A DNA stretch of 64,000 nucleotides, from positions 62,001-126,000 of the forward strand of contig CAWDDX010000004.1 in NCBI GenBank assembly GCA_963801195.1, given 5' to 3'. Below the pieces are notes generated by a model. That model was not told the origin of the DNA. It was given only the letters and a program-made list of their open reading frames with translations, and did no database searches. The first letter of the stretch is position 1. The number at the start of each line of letters is the position of its first letter. The DNA comes from SZUA-36 sp963801195. Lineage in GTDB: Bacteria > Pseudomonadota > Gammaproteobacteria > Xanthomonadales > SZUA-36. This document shows positions 36,531 through 46,367 of this stretch, piece by piece. A program made the position numbers and the translations under genes.

Positions 36531-37610
36531 TTGAGCATATTGCAAAAATATATATTTCGTGAGTGGTTTTGGACTGCTTTGGCTGTAAGCATTGTCCTGG
36601 TGATCGTTTTGCTCGGTGCATACCTGAGCGATATGCTCAAAGATATTGCCGGCGGCCGGATTCCGGCGGGACTGTTGGGTATCCAGCTGGCATTGCACCT
36701 GCCGGAAACGATGAGCAATATTTTGCCGCTGGCGGGCTTCGTTGCGGTCATGTGGGGCCTGGGTCGTTTTTACCGCGACCAGGAAATGGCCGTCATGCGT
36801 TCAAGCGGCTTTAATTGGAAAAATCTTTTAAGACCCCTGTTCAGCCTGGTGATGCCGATGGCAATTGCATTGCTGTTGCTGGGTTTGCTGATCGCGCCGA
36901 ACGCCTCGCGGATGGCGGAGGAGCAACTGGAAGCAGCGTTTCGTTCTGCCGCAATCTGGGGCTTGCAGGCCGGCAAGTTCCACGTACTCAAGCAAGGCGA
37001 CCTGGTGTTGTACGCTGAAGCCATAGAAGAAGATGGCAGCACCCTTAAAAACATTTTTATCAAGCAACGCCACAAGGGGCGGGAACAGGTATGGGTGGCC
37101 CACAAGGGCCGTTACTGGATGGATACCGAAACGGGCGACCGTTACCTGGTGCTGGAAGAGGGCAAGGTGACCGACGTTGCCGCGGGGCAACTCGATGTGC
37201 GGGTGCTGAGTTTTGCGCGTAACGATCTGCGTTTACCGGAACCCGAATTTCGAAAACGAAAAAATGCCAATATCAACTCGGTTACCTCGGCGGTACTGAT
37301 GGATACCGGGAATGCGGAGTCGATTGCAGAATTGCAGTGGCGTTTGTCGCCCGCCATCAGCGTCGTCGTGCTGGGTCTGCTGGCCATCCCGCTGGCACAC
37401 TCGGAGCCCCGTGAAGGTCGGGGTGTCAGGGTTGTGCTCGGTATCCTGGTCTACATACTTTATGGAAATTTGCTGTACCTGTGCCGGACCTGGGTGATAG
37501 ACGGAATAATTCCCACCTATATCGGGATGTGGTGGGTTCACGTGGTTTTCCTCGTCATCAGTTTTGTGTGGGTTCGCCGGCAGGGCCGGTTTCCGGTAAG
37601 GGCGGGGTGA
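36531..37610 (+). CDS. lptF: LPS export permease LptF
   Basis: About 359 residues, six membrane helices with a large periplasmic beta-jellyroll domain between helices 3 and 4 (about 125-265). YIFREWFWTALAVSI begins the first helix; RDQEMAVMRSSGF is the coupling-helix region that touches the LptB ATPase. No ATG is available; TTG 36531 (MSILQKYIFREW) is chosen over TTG 36510 as it gives the usual short N terminus. Works with LptG to lift LPS from the inner membrane. Confidence 0.93.
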   Translation: MSILQKYIFREWFWTALAVSIVLVIVLLGAYLSDMLKDIAGGRIPAGLLGIQLALHLPETMSNILPLAGFVAVMWGLGRFYRDQEMAVMRSSGFNWKNLLRPLFSLVMPMAIALLLLGLLIAPNASRMAEEQLEAAFRSAAIWGLQAGKFHVLKQGDLVLYAEAIEEDGSTLKNIFIKQRHKGREQVWVAHKGRYWMDTETGDRYLVLEEGKVTDVAAGQLDVRVLSFARNDLRLPEPEFRKRKNANINSVTSAVLMDTGNAESIAELQWRLSPAISVVVLGLLAIPLAHSEPREGRGVRVVLGILVYILYGNLLYLCRTWVIDGIIPTYIGMWWVHVVFLVISFVWVRRQGRFPVRAG

Positions 37611-37611
37611 C

Positions 37612-38697
37612 GTGTTCAAGACCGTTGACACGTATATCGGCAAGACCGCCATCCTCGGGATTCTGCTCGTTTGGGTCAGTCTTACCGTGCTGATGCTGAT
37701 GTTCAGCATACTCGGTGAATTACGCGGCACCACGGCCAGCTACGGCGCAGCTGATGTTATCTGGTTCGTGTTCCAGACGGGGCCGAGACTCGCTTACCAG
37801 ATTTTCCCGGTATCGGCCCTGATCGGGACTTTGCTCGGTGTCGGCGGCCTGGCGAGTGCGAACGAGCTGGTTGCTTTCCGGGTTTCCGGTGTCTCGAGAC
37901 TCAGGCTGGCTGCTGCCGGTATCGCCGGAACCCTGATGATAACGATACCGGTAATGGCCATCGGCGAGTGGGTCGCGCCCGATGCCGAGCAACAGGCGCG
38001 CGCCTATCGCTTGAGCCGGCTGGTCGGCCAGGTCATCATTGGCGGCTCATCCGGAATGTGGATCAGGGACGGAAGTGATATTGTCAATATACGCCGGCCT
38101 TTGCTGACCGCGGACCGCGGAAAGCAATCCATCAGTTTCCAGGAAGTGGAAATACACCACTTCGAAGGCTTTACCGGATTGCAGAAAATCACCCGCGCCG
38201 ATAGCGCTTTCTTCGATGGCGATGAATGGAGACTCGAGGGCGTTTCAATCATCGAGATCACGGATTCGGGTGTCATTCCGACGACTTTTGACCATGCGCG
38301 ATGGGTTTCCGCGATCAAACCGGAATTGTTGGAATCGGTCGTCACGCGTCCGTTTTATCTATCCATCAGCGCCTTGTGGGACCAGATAAAATACCTGAAA
38401 AAGAATGGCCTGGATGACAGGATCTATCAATCCGCAATTTGGGAGAAGATTACCTACCCGTTTGCAATCATTGCGCTGGTGCTCGCGGGCATGCCATTCG
38501 TATTTGGCTCTTCCAGGCAACAAAACCACGGTTTCAGGCTGTTTATCGGTATGACGCTCGGTGGTGTCTTCATGCTGGTAAACGCGGGTGCGCAGAACCT
38601 TGCAACGGCGTATTCGCTGCCGGTCGCCTTAAGCATGGCCACGCCTTCTGCCATCCTGATGATTGTCGCGGTTACCGTTTTGCGCCGTTCCTCTTAG
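37612..38697 (+). CDS. lptG: LPS export permease LptG
   Basis: 361 residues with the same six-helix plus jellyroll layout as LptF. VDTYIGKTAILGILLVW starts helix 1 and ASANELVAFRVSGVS is the coupling helix. GTG start at 37612 follows the lptF stop by one base after a GGGCGGGGTGA ribosome site, so the two are translated together. Confidence 0.94.
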   Translation: MFKTVDTYIGKTAILGILLVWVSLTVLMLMFSILGELRGTTASYGAADVIWFVFQTGPRLAYQIFPVSALIGTLLGVGGLASANELVAFRVSGVSRLRLAAAGIAGTLMITIPVMAIGEWVAPDAEQQARAYRLSRLVGQVIIGGSSGMWIRDGSDIVNIRRPLLTADRGKQSISFQEVEIHHFEGFTGLQKITRADSAFFDGDEWRLEGVSIIEITDSGVIPTTFDHARWVSAIKPELLESVVTRPFYLSISALWDQIKYLKKNGLDDRIYQSAIWEKITYPFAIIALVLAGMPFVFGSSRQQNHGFRLFIGMTLGGVFMLVNAGAQNLATAYSLPVALSMATPSAILMIVAVTVLRRSS

Positions 38698-38711
38698 CCC
38701 GGACATTGCAT

Positions 38712-38785
38712 CAGTATCCCGGAAGATGGCGCACGGCTGAGCGCCGGGTTGGACTGAGAGCCGTAGCAGGGCTGCGGGTGGAAGG
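38712..38785 (+). repeat. Dispersed repeat family, copy 2
   Basis: CAGTATCCCGG-AGATGGCGCA, CCGGGTTGGACTGA and GGGTGGA match copy 1 at 31526-31606 (other strand), though the central palindrome is degenerate here. It lies just after lptG in the 138-bp gap before the convergent RDD gene. Confidence 0.6.
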
Positions 38786-38836
38786 AACGGGTTACGCAGT
38801 AGATCATGTTAAGTCCGACAGACTGCCAGGGGCTGG

Positions 38837-39250
38837 TTAAGATTTGATCAACAGCGTGTGCGCGGCCAGGTCGTGCCAGGTACGGTTTCGGGAATCCAGC
38901 AGCGCCCAGAGAATGCCGAGGCCAAAAGTGCCGAGTGAAACGAGACCGACAAGAAACCGCAACAAACACCTTGGCCAGGAAATGATCAGGCCATTGTAAG
39001 CGACCAGCCGAATCCGCCAGGCGCGCATCCCAATGGTCATGCCACCGTAGCGCCAGCAACCGCCCAGGTAGGCGAAACAGACCGCCACCAACCACAGCGT
39101 AAACCATAAGTCACGCAAGGCTGCCTTGTGTACATCGCCGAACGGCAACGCGGCCGCAGATGCCAGTATCAATAAAGCGAGCAAAACGAGCCCATCGTAA
39201 ATCATGGCCAGCAAGCGCCGCGGCAACGGGCAATAGCTAAGATCGGTCAT
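38837..39250 (-). CDS. RDD-family membrane protein
   Basis: About 137 residues, three or four membrane helices. The RDD positions are RRLLAMIYDGLVLLALL, GGMTIGMRAWRIRLV and DSRNRTWHDLAAHTLLI. Family members include ion antiporters, but most are uncharacterised. ATG 39250 (MTDLSYCPLPRRL) is the likely start. It is convergent with lptG and divergent from xerD; the 39275-39493 gap before xerD shows no gene. Confidence 0.88.
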   Translation of the reverse strand: MTDLSYCPLPRRLLAMIYDGLVLLALLILASAAALPFGDVHKAALRDLWFTLWLVAVCFAYLGGCWRYGGMTIGMRAWRIRLVAYNGLIISWPRCLLRFLVGLVSLGTFGLGILWALLDSRNRTWHDLAAHTLLIKS

Positions 39251-39493
39251 TTCTGCGTCTCTGCCTTTTTCCACACTAGTGTAGTGTCAACCCTGTAACG
39301 TAGGTTCAGTGTTCACCAGAACGTTCAGCACAAGGCACATTCGCGCCGGAATAGTGGTTCTATGCCAAGCGAGTGTCACTGGAAGCCCGTTGGATCGTTG
39401 GGACAAGTTTACAACCATATTCTGTCTGCCACATATTTCCGCTTACGTTATCATTGCCGGCATGTATGAAAACCATGCTCAGGGGATGTCGAA

Positions 39494-40417
39494 ATGAAGA
39501 CCGGAGACCAGGAAGCCAAAACCGTCGTCAGGATCGATCCGGTCGTCGAGCGGTTTCTGGATAACCTGTGGGCCGAGCGTGGACTCAGTGACAACAGTCT
39601 GCAGAGCTACCGTCACGATCTGGCCTATTTACAAAAGCGCCTGGCTGTTCGGGGCAAGCCCGTCAGCGAGGCCACGCGTGAAGATCTCCTGGCGATACTT
39701 GCCGCCGAAATGCAAAAGGGCAAAAGTCCACGGTCCTTATCGCGATACCTGTCGGCCTACCGCCAGTTCTATCGCTGGCTGGTACGTGAGGGCAAAATCT
39801 CCAGCGATCCGGTGGCATTGATCGAAAGCCCCAAAACCGGACGAGGGCTACCCAAGGCCCTGACGGAGGAGCAGGTCGAAGCCCTGCTCAATGCGCCGGA
39901 CACCGGCAGCACGCTGGGATTGCGGGACAGGGCCATGCTGGAACTAATGTACGCGACCGGCTTGCGTGTGAGCGAGTTGGTCGATCTTCAATTGCACAAT
40001 ATCAATCTCAACCAGGGGGTTGTCCGGGTGATGGGCAAGGGGCAAAAAGAGCGCCTGGTGCCGATTGGGGACGAAGCGCACGAAAGCCTGAAAAACTACC
40101 TTTCATCGGCAAGACCGGAGTTTTTACAGGGCGCGCAGACCAATAGCGTATTTGTGACCTCGCGTAAATCCGGTATGACGCGCCAGGCCTTCTGGTACAT
40201 GGTGCGCCGCTATGCCGTCCAGTGCGGCATTTCGAATAAACTGTCGCCGCACACATTGCGTCATTCGTTTGCAACCCACCTGCTCAATCACGGTGCCGAT
40301 TTACGTGTCGTTCAACTGCTGCTCGGACACAGCGACCTTTCGACCACGCAAATCTACACGCACATCGCCCGCGAAGGCCTGAAACGGATGCACGAGGCGC
40401 ATCATCCGCGTGGTTGA
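39494..40417 (+). CDS. xerD: Tyrosine recombinase XerD
   Basis: 307 residues: SAM-like N-terminal core-binding domain, then the catalytic domain. Active residues are Arg in TGLRVSELVDL, Lys in VMGKGQKERLVP, His-x-x-Arg in SPHTLRHSFATH, His in LLGHSDLSTT and the nucleophile Tyr in QIYTHIARE. Resolves chromosome dimers at dif with XerC. In E. coli and relatives xerD is followed by dsbC; here a repeat array separates them. Confidence 0.95.
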   Translation: MKTGDQEAKTVVRIDPVVERFLDNLWAERGLSDNSLQSYRHDLAYLQKRLAVRGKPVSEATREDLLAILAAEMQKGKSPRSLSRYLSAYRQFYRWLVREGKISSDPVALIESPKTGRGLPKALTEEQVEALLNAPDTGSTLGLRDRAMLELMYATGLRVSELVDLQLHNINLNQGVVRVMGKGQKERLVPIGDEAHESLKNYLSSARPEFLQGAQTNSVFVTSRKSGMTRQAFWYMVRRYAVQCGISNKLSPHTLRHSFATHLLNHGADLRVVQLLLGHSDLSTTQIYTHIAREGLKRMHEAHHPRG

Positions 40418-40447
40418 ACCGGGGTGCATCCACCGGCCCTAGTGCCA

Positions 40448-41176
40448 GTCAGAGAGAAGCCGCAGCATAAGAATCCGCATACCCAAGCCGGGATGCGGGT
40501 ACCTCCCCCTGAGACCTTCAAAAACAGGGATGTTTTTGGACAGCCTATAGGGACATACCCGTGGCGTGTCTCAGCGGGAGGCACCCGTGTCGCGGCACCC
40601 GGATGGCACCGAACCTGAAGAATTCAATCTTGGGGTTTGGTGGGAACTGCGAGCTCAAAAATGAGCCATGCTACGGCATAGCACTTCCCAGGCGCTGTGC
40701 GGGGCTGAAAGCAGCTGCAGCATAAGAATCCGCATACCACAGCCGGGATGCGGGTACCTCCCCCTGAGACCTTCAAAAACAAGGATGTTTTTGGAGAGCC
40801 TATAGGGACATACCCGTGGCGTGTCTCAGGGGGAGGCACCCGTGTCGCGGCGCCCGGATGGCTCCGAACCTGAAGAATTCAATCTTGGGGTTTGGTGGGA
40901 ACTGCGAGCTCAAAAATGAGCCATGCTACGGCATAGCACTTCCCAGGCGCTGTGCGAGACTGAGAGAAGCCGCAGCATAAGAATCCACATACCCAAGCCG
41001 GGATACGGGTACCTCCCCCTGAGACCTTCAAAAACAAGGATGTTTTTGGAGAGCCTATAGGGACATACCCGTGGCGTGTCTCAGGGGGAGGCACCCGTGT
41101 CGCGGCGCACGAATGGCAGCGGGCCTAAAGAATCCGAACTTGAGGTCTGGTGGGAGTTGGATGTTTAAAGACTAAG
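40448..41176 (+). repeat. Tandem array of a 255-bp repeat, about 2.9 copies
   Basis: GCAGCATAAGAATCCGCAT recurs at 40462, 40717 and, with one change, 40972, giving an exact 255-bp period. Copies are 40448-40702, 40703-40957 and a third decaying to about 41176. Each copy holds CCTCCCCCTGAGAC and its inverted partner GTCTCAGGGGGAGG (second copy 40757-40770 and 40823-40836), enclosing an inner CAAAAACA/TGTTTTTG hairpin. The rest of the gap to dsbC (41177-41372) shows no gene. No transposase is present. Confidence 0.92.
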
Positions 41177-41372
41177 TCGTGCTACAACTGAGCAATCGCG
41201 CCGCACATCCATGTGCTCTATCGCGATATACCGTTCATACCCCATGGCACCCTCTCGACCAGTACCCGGTCTCACCTTGTCCTGAACATAGGGGTTGAAC
41301 TTTTCCACGCATACATGTCAAATGCAAACAGCACAGACACACTTTAAAATATATAAGACCGGAGAAATCTAA

Positions 41373-42122
41373 ATGAATCGCACAGTGCCTTTGATCGCAG
41401 CGTTGCTAACTTGTTTTTTGATGACCTCGGCCTACGCCGACGATAAAGCGGGCCAGGGCTTCGATGCCGTTGAGGCCAAAATTCGATCACTGGTTCCGAA
41501 TGCCCAAACGATAGCTATCTCGGAAACACCCATCGAAGGAATTTTGCAGGTTCAGATCAATAGTGACATCGTTTATGTGACCGCCAACGGCCAGTACCTG
41601 TTGCAAGGCCAGATCATGGATATCGATACCCGCGCCAACCTCACCGATCAGGCCAAATCCGGTATTCGTTTGAGCTTGCTCCAGGGTCTGAACGCAGATG
41701 AGCAGATCACGTTTGCACCGGAAAATCCAAAATATGATTTGCTTGTGTTTACCGACCTCGACTGCGGTTACTGCCGAAAACTACACAGCCAGATAAAAGA
41801 GTATAACGACGAGGGTATTGCCATACATTACATGGCCTTTCCCCGCGCTGGTATCGGTTCGGATTCATACGACAAGTTCGTATCCGTCTGGTGTGCCGCT
41901 GATCAGCAGGAAGCCCTGACACTGGCAAAGAACGGCACAGATCCGCTACCGATGAAATGCCCAAACCCGATCGCCGACCAGTATGAACTGGGCCGGGAAG
42001 TCGGTGTAACCGGCACCCCGGCACTGGTCACGACCGATGGAACGTTGATCCCCGGTTATATGCCGCCTGAGCAACTGCGCGAGCGTCTTGAATCCCTGCA
42101 GGCTCCGGTACCCGCTGAATAA
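41373..42122 (+). CDS. dsbC: Thiol:disulfide interchange protein DsbC
   Basis: 249 residues with signal peptide (cut after about residue 22, SAYA). N-terminal dimerisation domain then a thioredoxin fold with active site Cys131-Gly-Tyr-Cys134 and the cis-proline in GVTGTPALV. A second cysteine pair (in VWCAADQQ and MKCPNP) is also usual. Isomerises wrong disulfides in the periplasm. A strong terminator follows. Confidence 0.95.
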   Translation: MNRTVPLIAALLTCFLMTSAYADDKAGQGFDAVEAKIRSLVPNAQTIAISETPIEGILQVQINSDIVYVTANGQYLLQGQIMDIDTRANLTDQAKSGIRLSLLQGLNADEQITFAPENPKYDLLVFTDLDCGYCRKLHSQIKEYNDEGIAIHYMAFPRAGIGSDSYDKFVSVWCAADQQEALTLAKNGTDPLPMKCPNPIADQYELGREVGVTGTPALVTTDGTLIPGYMPPEQLRERLESLQAPVPAE

Positions 42123-42154
42123 GACAGCACCGCGCAGAAATTAAATCCGCGCTC

Positions 42155-42188
42155 AAAAAACCCCGCGACCGGTCGCGGGGTTTTTTTA
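42155..42188 (+). terminator. Rho-independent terminator after dsbC
   Basis: AAAAAACCCCGCGACC and GGTCGCGGGGTTTTTT form a perfect stem with almost no loop, preceded by As and followed by Ts, so it may act in both directions. Confidence 0.95.
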
Positions 42189-42200
42189 TGTCCAGGACAA

Positions 42201-42254
42201 GGTACCCATATCCCGGCCTGGGTATGCGGATTCTTATGTTGCGGCTTCTCTCAG
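42201..42254 (-). repeat. Inverted fragment of the 255-bp repeat
   Basis: On the minus strand this reads CTGAGAGAAGCCGCAACATA, AGAATCCGCATACCCAGGCC and GGGATATGGGTACC, matching the first about 54 bases of the repeat unit that starts at 40448. The dsbC gene thus lies between the array and an inverted end piece. Confidence 0.85.
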
Positions 42255-42380
42255 AATAAATCAGAGGTTCCTTAACATTGCGTACGTGGATGAACCCTGT
42301 GTTGCGGGCGCCAGGAAATTGAACCTGACCCCTTTTGGCTTAACCGCTATAATGTCGGCTGCTAATTCGGGAGCGATACT

Positions 42381-45300
42381 TTGGCGAAGTTTTTCTGCCT
42401 GCTGGGCGGTTCGGCCTATTCTGAATTCCGCAGGCAAAAACTTGTTGATGATTTGCGCCAGCGCGCAGGTCGCGAGTTCTTGTTTACTGCGCAATTCATC
42501 TATTTTGTTGAATGCCCGCAAGAACCTTCGCAAGCAGACCGGGCAAGACTCGAAGCCCTGTTACAGGCAAAGTGGGTCAGTGATCTCAATGAACTGTCCG
42601 CGCCCGCAGCGCCAATGGACCCCGGCGGACCGAAAATGCCTGCCGGCCATTCCGCGGAATCTTCAGCTGACTCAGCTGCCGGGCTATTGCTGGTGGTGCC
42701 GCGTCTTGGCACGCAGTCACCCTGGTCCACCAAGGCCACTGATATTGCACACCTGTGCGGACTGGATGGCGTCGGTCGCATCGAGAGGGGAATCATATTC
42801 CACCTGCCTCCGGATACGATGAAGACGGACCTTGCCGGGCTCCTCAAACCCCTGGTCCACGACCGTATGACACAGGCGGTGCTGACCGACCTGCAGGCGG
42901 TCGCGGCATTGTTCGAACACCATCCGGCCCGGGCCCTTGGTATTACCGATCTCACGGGTGGTGCACTCGCGGCGCTGCAGAAGGCCAACCGCGAACTTGG
43001 GCTGGCCTTGTCAGCAAACGAGATGGAGTACCTGATCACGGCCTACTCCAGGCTGGGCCGGAACCCCACCGATGCGGAACTCATGATGTTCGCCCAGGCC
43101 AATTCCGAGCATTGCCGTCACAAGATATTCAATGCCAGCTGGACACTGGACGGTGAGACACAGGCGCATTCCCTGTTTGCCATGATCAGGAACACCCATG
43201 CGCAAAATCCGGCGGGCGTATTATCGGCCTACCATGACAATTCCGCGGTCATAGAAGGTCGCCGGAGCCGGCGTTTCCTGACCGCACCCGGCAGCGGTGA
43301 ATATACCTGGCAGGATGAGGATGTCGGTATACAGATCAAGGTGGAGACCCATAATCACCCCACCGCAATCTCGCCATTTCCGGGAGCGGCAACCGGTTCC
43401 GGTGGCGAGATTCGCGACGAGGCCGCGACCGGGCGCGGCGCCCGGCCAAAGGCCGGCCTGAGCGGGTTTTCCGTTTCCAACCTGCACCTGCCGGACAGAC
43501 CGCGCAGGTGGGAGGAGAACTCCGGTAAACCCGGGCGTATCGCCAGTGCACTGGATATCATGATCGAGGGGCCGATCGGTGCGGCATCATTCAACAACGA
43601 GTTTGGCCGCCCGGCACTGACGGGTTATTTCCGCACATTTGAACAAACCATAGGCGGACGGCTGTGGGGTTATCACAAGCCCATAATGCTCGCCGGCGGA
43701 CTGGGCAACATCCGTCCCGGGCATATCGAAAAACTGCGTTTGCCGGTGGGATCTGCGGTCATCGTCCTCGGCGGCCCGGCGATGTTGATCGGGCTCGGTG
43801 GCGGGGCGGCGTCCTCGGTCGGCAGCGGCCAGGGCAACGAAGAACTGGATTTTGCCTCGGTGCAACGCGGTAACCCTGAAATGCAACGACGTTGTCAGGA
43901 AGTCATCGACCGCTGTTGCGCCCTCGGGGAGGCCAACCCGATTGTATCGATACACGATGTCGGCGCCGGCGGCCTGTCCAATGCACTGCCGGAGTTGCTG
44001 AATGACAGCGCCCGTGGCGGCCGGCTGGAGTTACGCGAGATACCCAGCGCGGACGGCGCCATGTCGCCGATGGAGATCTGGTGCAACGAGTCACAGGAAC
44101 GTTACGTGCTGGGTATCGAGCAGGACCGCCTGCAGGAGTTTGAGCTTCTGTGTCAGCGCGAACGCTGTCCCTATGCCGTACTGGGCACCGTCACCGAAGA
44201 GCGTTTGTTACACCTGGACGACGCCCTGTTGCATCAGCCGCCCGTCGATTTGCCGTTGGACGTGCTGCTCGGCAAGACACCCAAATTGCACCGGGATGCC
44301 GAATCCGGGGTCGTCGGTCCGCTTACGGGCCTGCCCGCGGGGACCGCGTTGGAAGATGACCTGTTGAGTGTGCTGCGTTTCCCGGCGGTGGGCAGCAAGT
44401 CTTTTTTGATTACCATCGGCGACCGCTCGGTCGGGGGGCTCGTGGCGCGCGACCAGATGGTCGGGCCGTGGCAGGTTCCGGTGGCGGATTCAGCGGTGAC
44501 CCTGCACAGTTTTCACGGCTACGCCGGTGAGGCCATGGCCGTGGGTGAGCGTACACCACTGGCGGTGGTTAACAGCCCGGCCGCGGCGAGGATGGCGGTC
44601 TGCGAGGCGATTACAAACATTGCCAGCGCACCGGTTGCGTCCCTCTCCGATGTGCGGTTGTCTGCCAACTGGATGGCCGCGGCGGGAGAAGAGGGCCAGG
44701 ACGCTGCCCTGTACGCGGCGGTTAAGTCGGTCGGAATGGAATTGTGTCCGGCGCTGGGTATCGCCATCCCCGTCGGCAAGGACTCGCTGTCTCTGAAAAC
44801 CGACTGGACGGACGACGCCCGGCCCATGCACATGCTTGCACCGGTCTCCCTGATCGTTTCTGCATTTGCGCCGGTCACGGATGCCCGCCTGGCGCTTACG
44901 CCACAGCTCAAAAAAGGCGTCGAAGCCAGCAGCCTGCTGTTGATCGACCTGGGCCGTGGCCAGGACCGTTTGGGCGGTTCGTGCCTGGAACAGGTCCACG
45001 GCGTGTTCAGTGACCGGGTTCCGGACCTCGACCTGGCCGCCGACCTGGCCGGCTTTTTTGCCGCCATCCAGGAGCTTATTGCTGACGGGAAAATACTCGC
45101 TTACCACGATCGCTCCGACGGTGGCTTAATTACGACCCTTTGCGAAATGGCGTTCTCGGCGCGTTGTGGTCTTGACCTGTCATTTGAAGCGGCCGTGGCC
45201 GATGACGCGATCGATGGCACGATCGATGACGCGGATGGGCTTCGCGCACGTTTGTTTGCCGAAGAACCCGGTGCGGTCGTACAGGTGGCCGCTGCGCAAA

Positions 45301-46367
45301 AGCAGGCCGTGATGACGTGCTTTGAAAAACATGGCCTGGCAAACCTGGTTGTGGACATCGGCACGGCGGTCAGCGGCCACACGCTCAGCATTCAAAGCGG
45401 CGGGCGTGTTTGTTTGCGCAGCGATCTACGCAGTCTTCACCAGGCCTGGAGTGAAACCAGTTTTGAAATCCAGAAGCTACGCGATCATCCGCTTTGTGCC
45501 GAGGAGGAGTTCGCCCGGACGCTGCACTGGGATCAGCCTTTCCTGAAGCCAAGATTGAGCTTTGACCCCACCCACAACCCGGTATCAACGGCCATCGCCA
45601 GTCGTGCAAAACCTGCTGTTGCGATACTGCGCGAGCAGGGTGTCAACGGGCAGGTTGAAATGGCTGCAGCGTTTGACCTGGCAGGTTTCAGGGCAGTTGA
45701 CGTTCACATGTCCGATTTGCTCGAGCAACGCACAAACCTGTCGGCTTTTCAGGGCCTGGTGGCGTGTGGCGGTTTTTCGTATGGTGACGTATTGGGTGCC
45801 GGGCGGGGCTGGGCGGCTTCCGTCCTGTTTCACGAGGAACTGCGGGACCAGTTCGCACGCTTTTTTGAACGTTCAGACCGTTTCGCGCTCGGTGTTTGCA
45901 ATGGCTGCCAGATGCTGTCTTCGCTACGGAGTATTATACCGGGTGCTGAAAGCTGGCCCGATTTTGTCGCCAACCGCTCAGGTCAGTTCGAGGCACGCCT
46001 CAGCCTGGTCAAGGTGCCTGAATCGGCTTCATTGTTTTTCAACGGCATGGCGGGCAGCATGTTGCCGGTGGCAACTGCGCATGGTGAGGGTCGCGCGTTT
46101 TTTGGTGGTCAGTTACTGCCGCAGACCCAGATTGCGCTGCAATATGTCAATGCGGACGGCATCACGAATACCGGGTACCCGCAAAACCCGAACGGTTCCC
46201 CCGCCGGTATCACCGGCTTGTGCAACGCCGATGGCCGCGTAACGATCATGATGCCTCACCCGGAAAGAAGCCTGCGCACAGTCAATTTCTCATGGGCCCC
46301 GGAACACTGGCCGGAGGTCTCCCCGTGGCAGCGAATCTTCCGCAATGCGAGACAATGGGTACAATGA
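42381..46367 (+). CDS. purL: Phosphoribosylformylglycinamidine synthase (single-chain)
   Basis: 1328 residues, long proteobacterial form. It makes FGAM from FGAR, glutamine and ATP in purine synthesis. ANSEHCRHKIFNA and VETHNHPTAISPFPGAATG mark the synthase ATP region, GGGAASSVGSG the first glycine loop, and the glutaminase domain has its nucleophile in GVCNGCQML and histidine in MMPHPERS. TTG start at 42381 after GGGAG; no ATG fits the N terminus. The upstream 42289-42340 holds a phrase (AATTGAACCTGACCCC) often seen near transposon-associated repeats, but no gene. Confidence 0.97.
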   Translation: MAKFFCLLGGSAYSEFRRQKLVDDLRQRAGREFLFTAQFIYFVECPQEPSQADRARLEALLQAKWVSDLNELSAPAAPMDPGGPKMPAGHSAESSADSAAGLLLVVPRLGTQSPWSTKATDIAHLCGLDGVGRIERGIIFHLPPDTMKTDLAGLLKPLVHDRMTQAVLTDLQAVAALFEHHPARALGITDLTGGALAALQKANRELGLALSANEMEYLITAYSRLGRNPTDAELMMFAQANSEHCRHKIFNASWTLDGETQAHSLFAMIRNTHAQNPAGVLSAYHDNSAVIEGRRSRRFLTAPGSGEYTWQDEDVGIQIKVETHNHPTAISPFPGAATGSGGEIRDEAATGRGARPKAGLSGFSVSNLHLPDRPRRWEENSGKPGRIASALDIMIEGPIGAASFNNEFGRPALTGYFRTFEQTIGGRLWGYHKPIMLAGGLGNIRPGHIEKLRLPVGSAVIVLGGPAMLIGLGGGAASSVGSGQGNEELDFASVQRGNPEMQRRCQEVIDRCCALGEANPIVSIHDVGAGGLSNALPELLNDSARGGRLELREIPSADGAMSPMEIWCNESQERYVLGIEQDRLQEFELLCQRERCPYAVLGTVTEERLLHLDDALLHQPPVDLPLDVLLGKTPKLHRDAESGVVGPLTGLPAGTALEDDLLSVLRFPAVGSKSFLITIGDRSVGGLVARDQMVGPWQVPVADSAVTLHSFHGYAGEAMAVGERTPLAVVNSPAAARMAVCEAITNIASAPVASLSDVRLSANWMAAAGEEGQDAALYAAVKSVGMELCPALGIAIPVGKDSLSLKTDWTDDARPMHMLAPVSLIVSAFAPVTDARLALTPQLKKGVEASSLLLIDLGRGQDRLGGSCLEQVHGVFSDRVPDLDLAADLAGFFAAIQELIADGKILAYHDRSDGGLITTLCEMAFSARCGLDLSFEAAVADDAIDGTIDDADGLRARLFAEEPGAVVQVAAAQKQAVMTCFEKHGLANLVVDIGTAVSGHTLSIQSGGRVCLRSDLRSLHQAWSETSFEIQKLRDHPLCAEEEFARTLHWDQPFLKPRLSFDPTHNPVSTAIASRAKPAVAILREQGVNGQVEMAAAFDLAGFRAVDVHMSDLLEQRTNLSAFQGLVACGGFSYGDVLGAGRGWAASVLFHEELRDQFARFFERSDRFALGVCNGCQMLSSLRSIIPGAESWPDFVANRSGQFEARLSLVKVPESASLFFNGMAGSMLPVATAHGEGRAFFGGQLLPQTQIALQYVNADGITNTGYPQNPNGSPAGITGLCNADGRVTIMMPHPERSLRTVNFSWAPEHWPEVSPWQRIFRNARQWVQ

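Noticed and set aside
40402..41094. Three minus-strand reading frames of 60-71 codons with nearly the same product in each repeat copy
   Set aside because: They follow from the DNA repeat itself, lack ribosome-binding sites and have no recognisable domain; conservation is at DNA level.
42289..42340. Transposon end upstream of purL
   Set aside because: The phrase AATTGAACCTGACCCC is seen near some transposon-linked repeats, but there is no partner end or transposase, so it is only noted.
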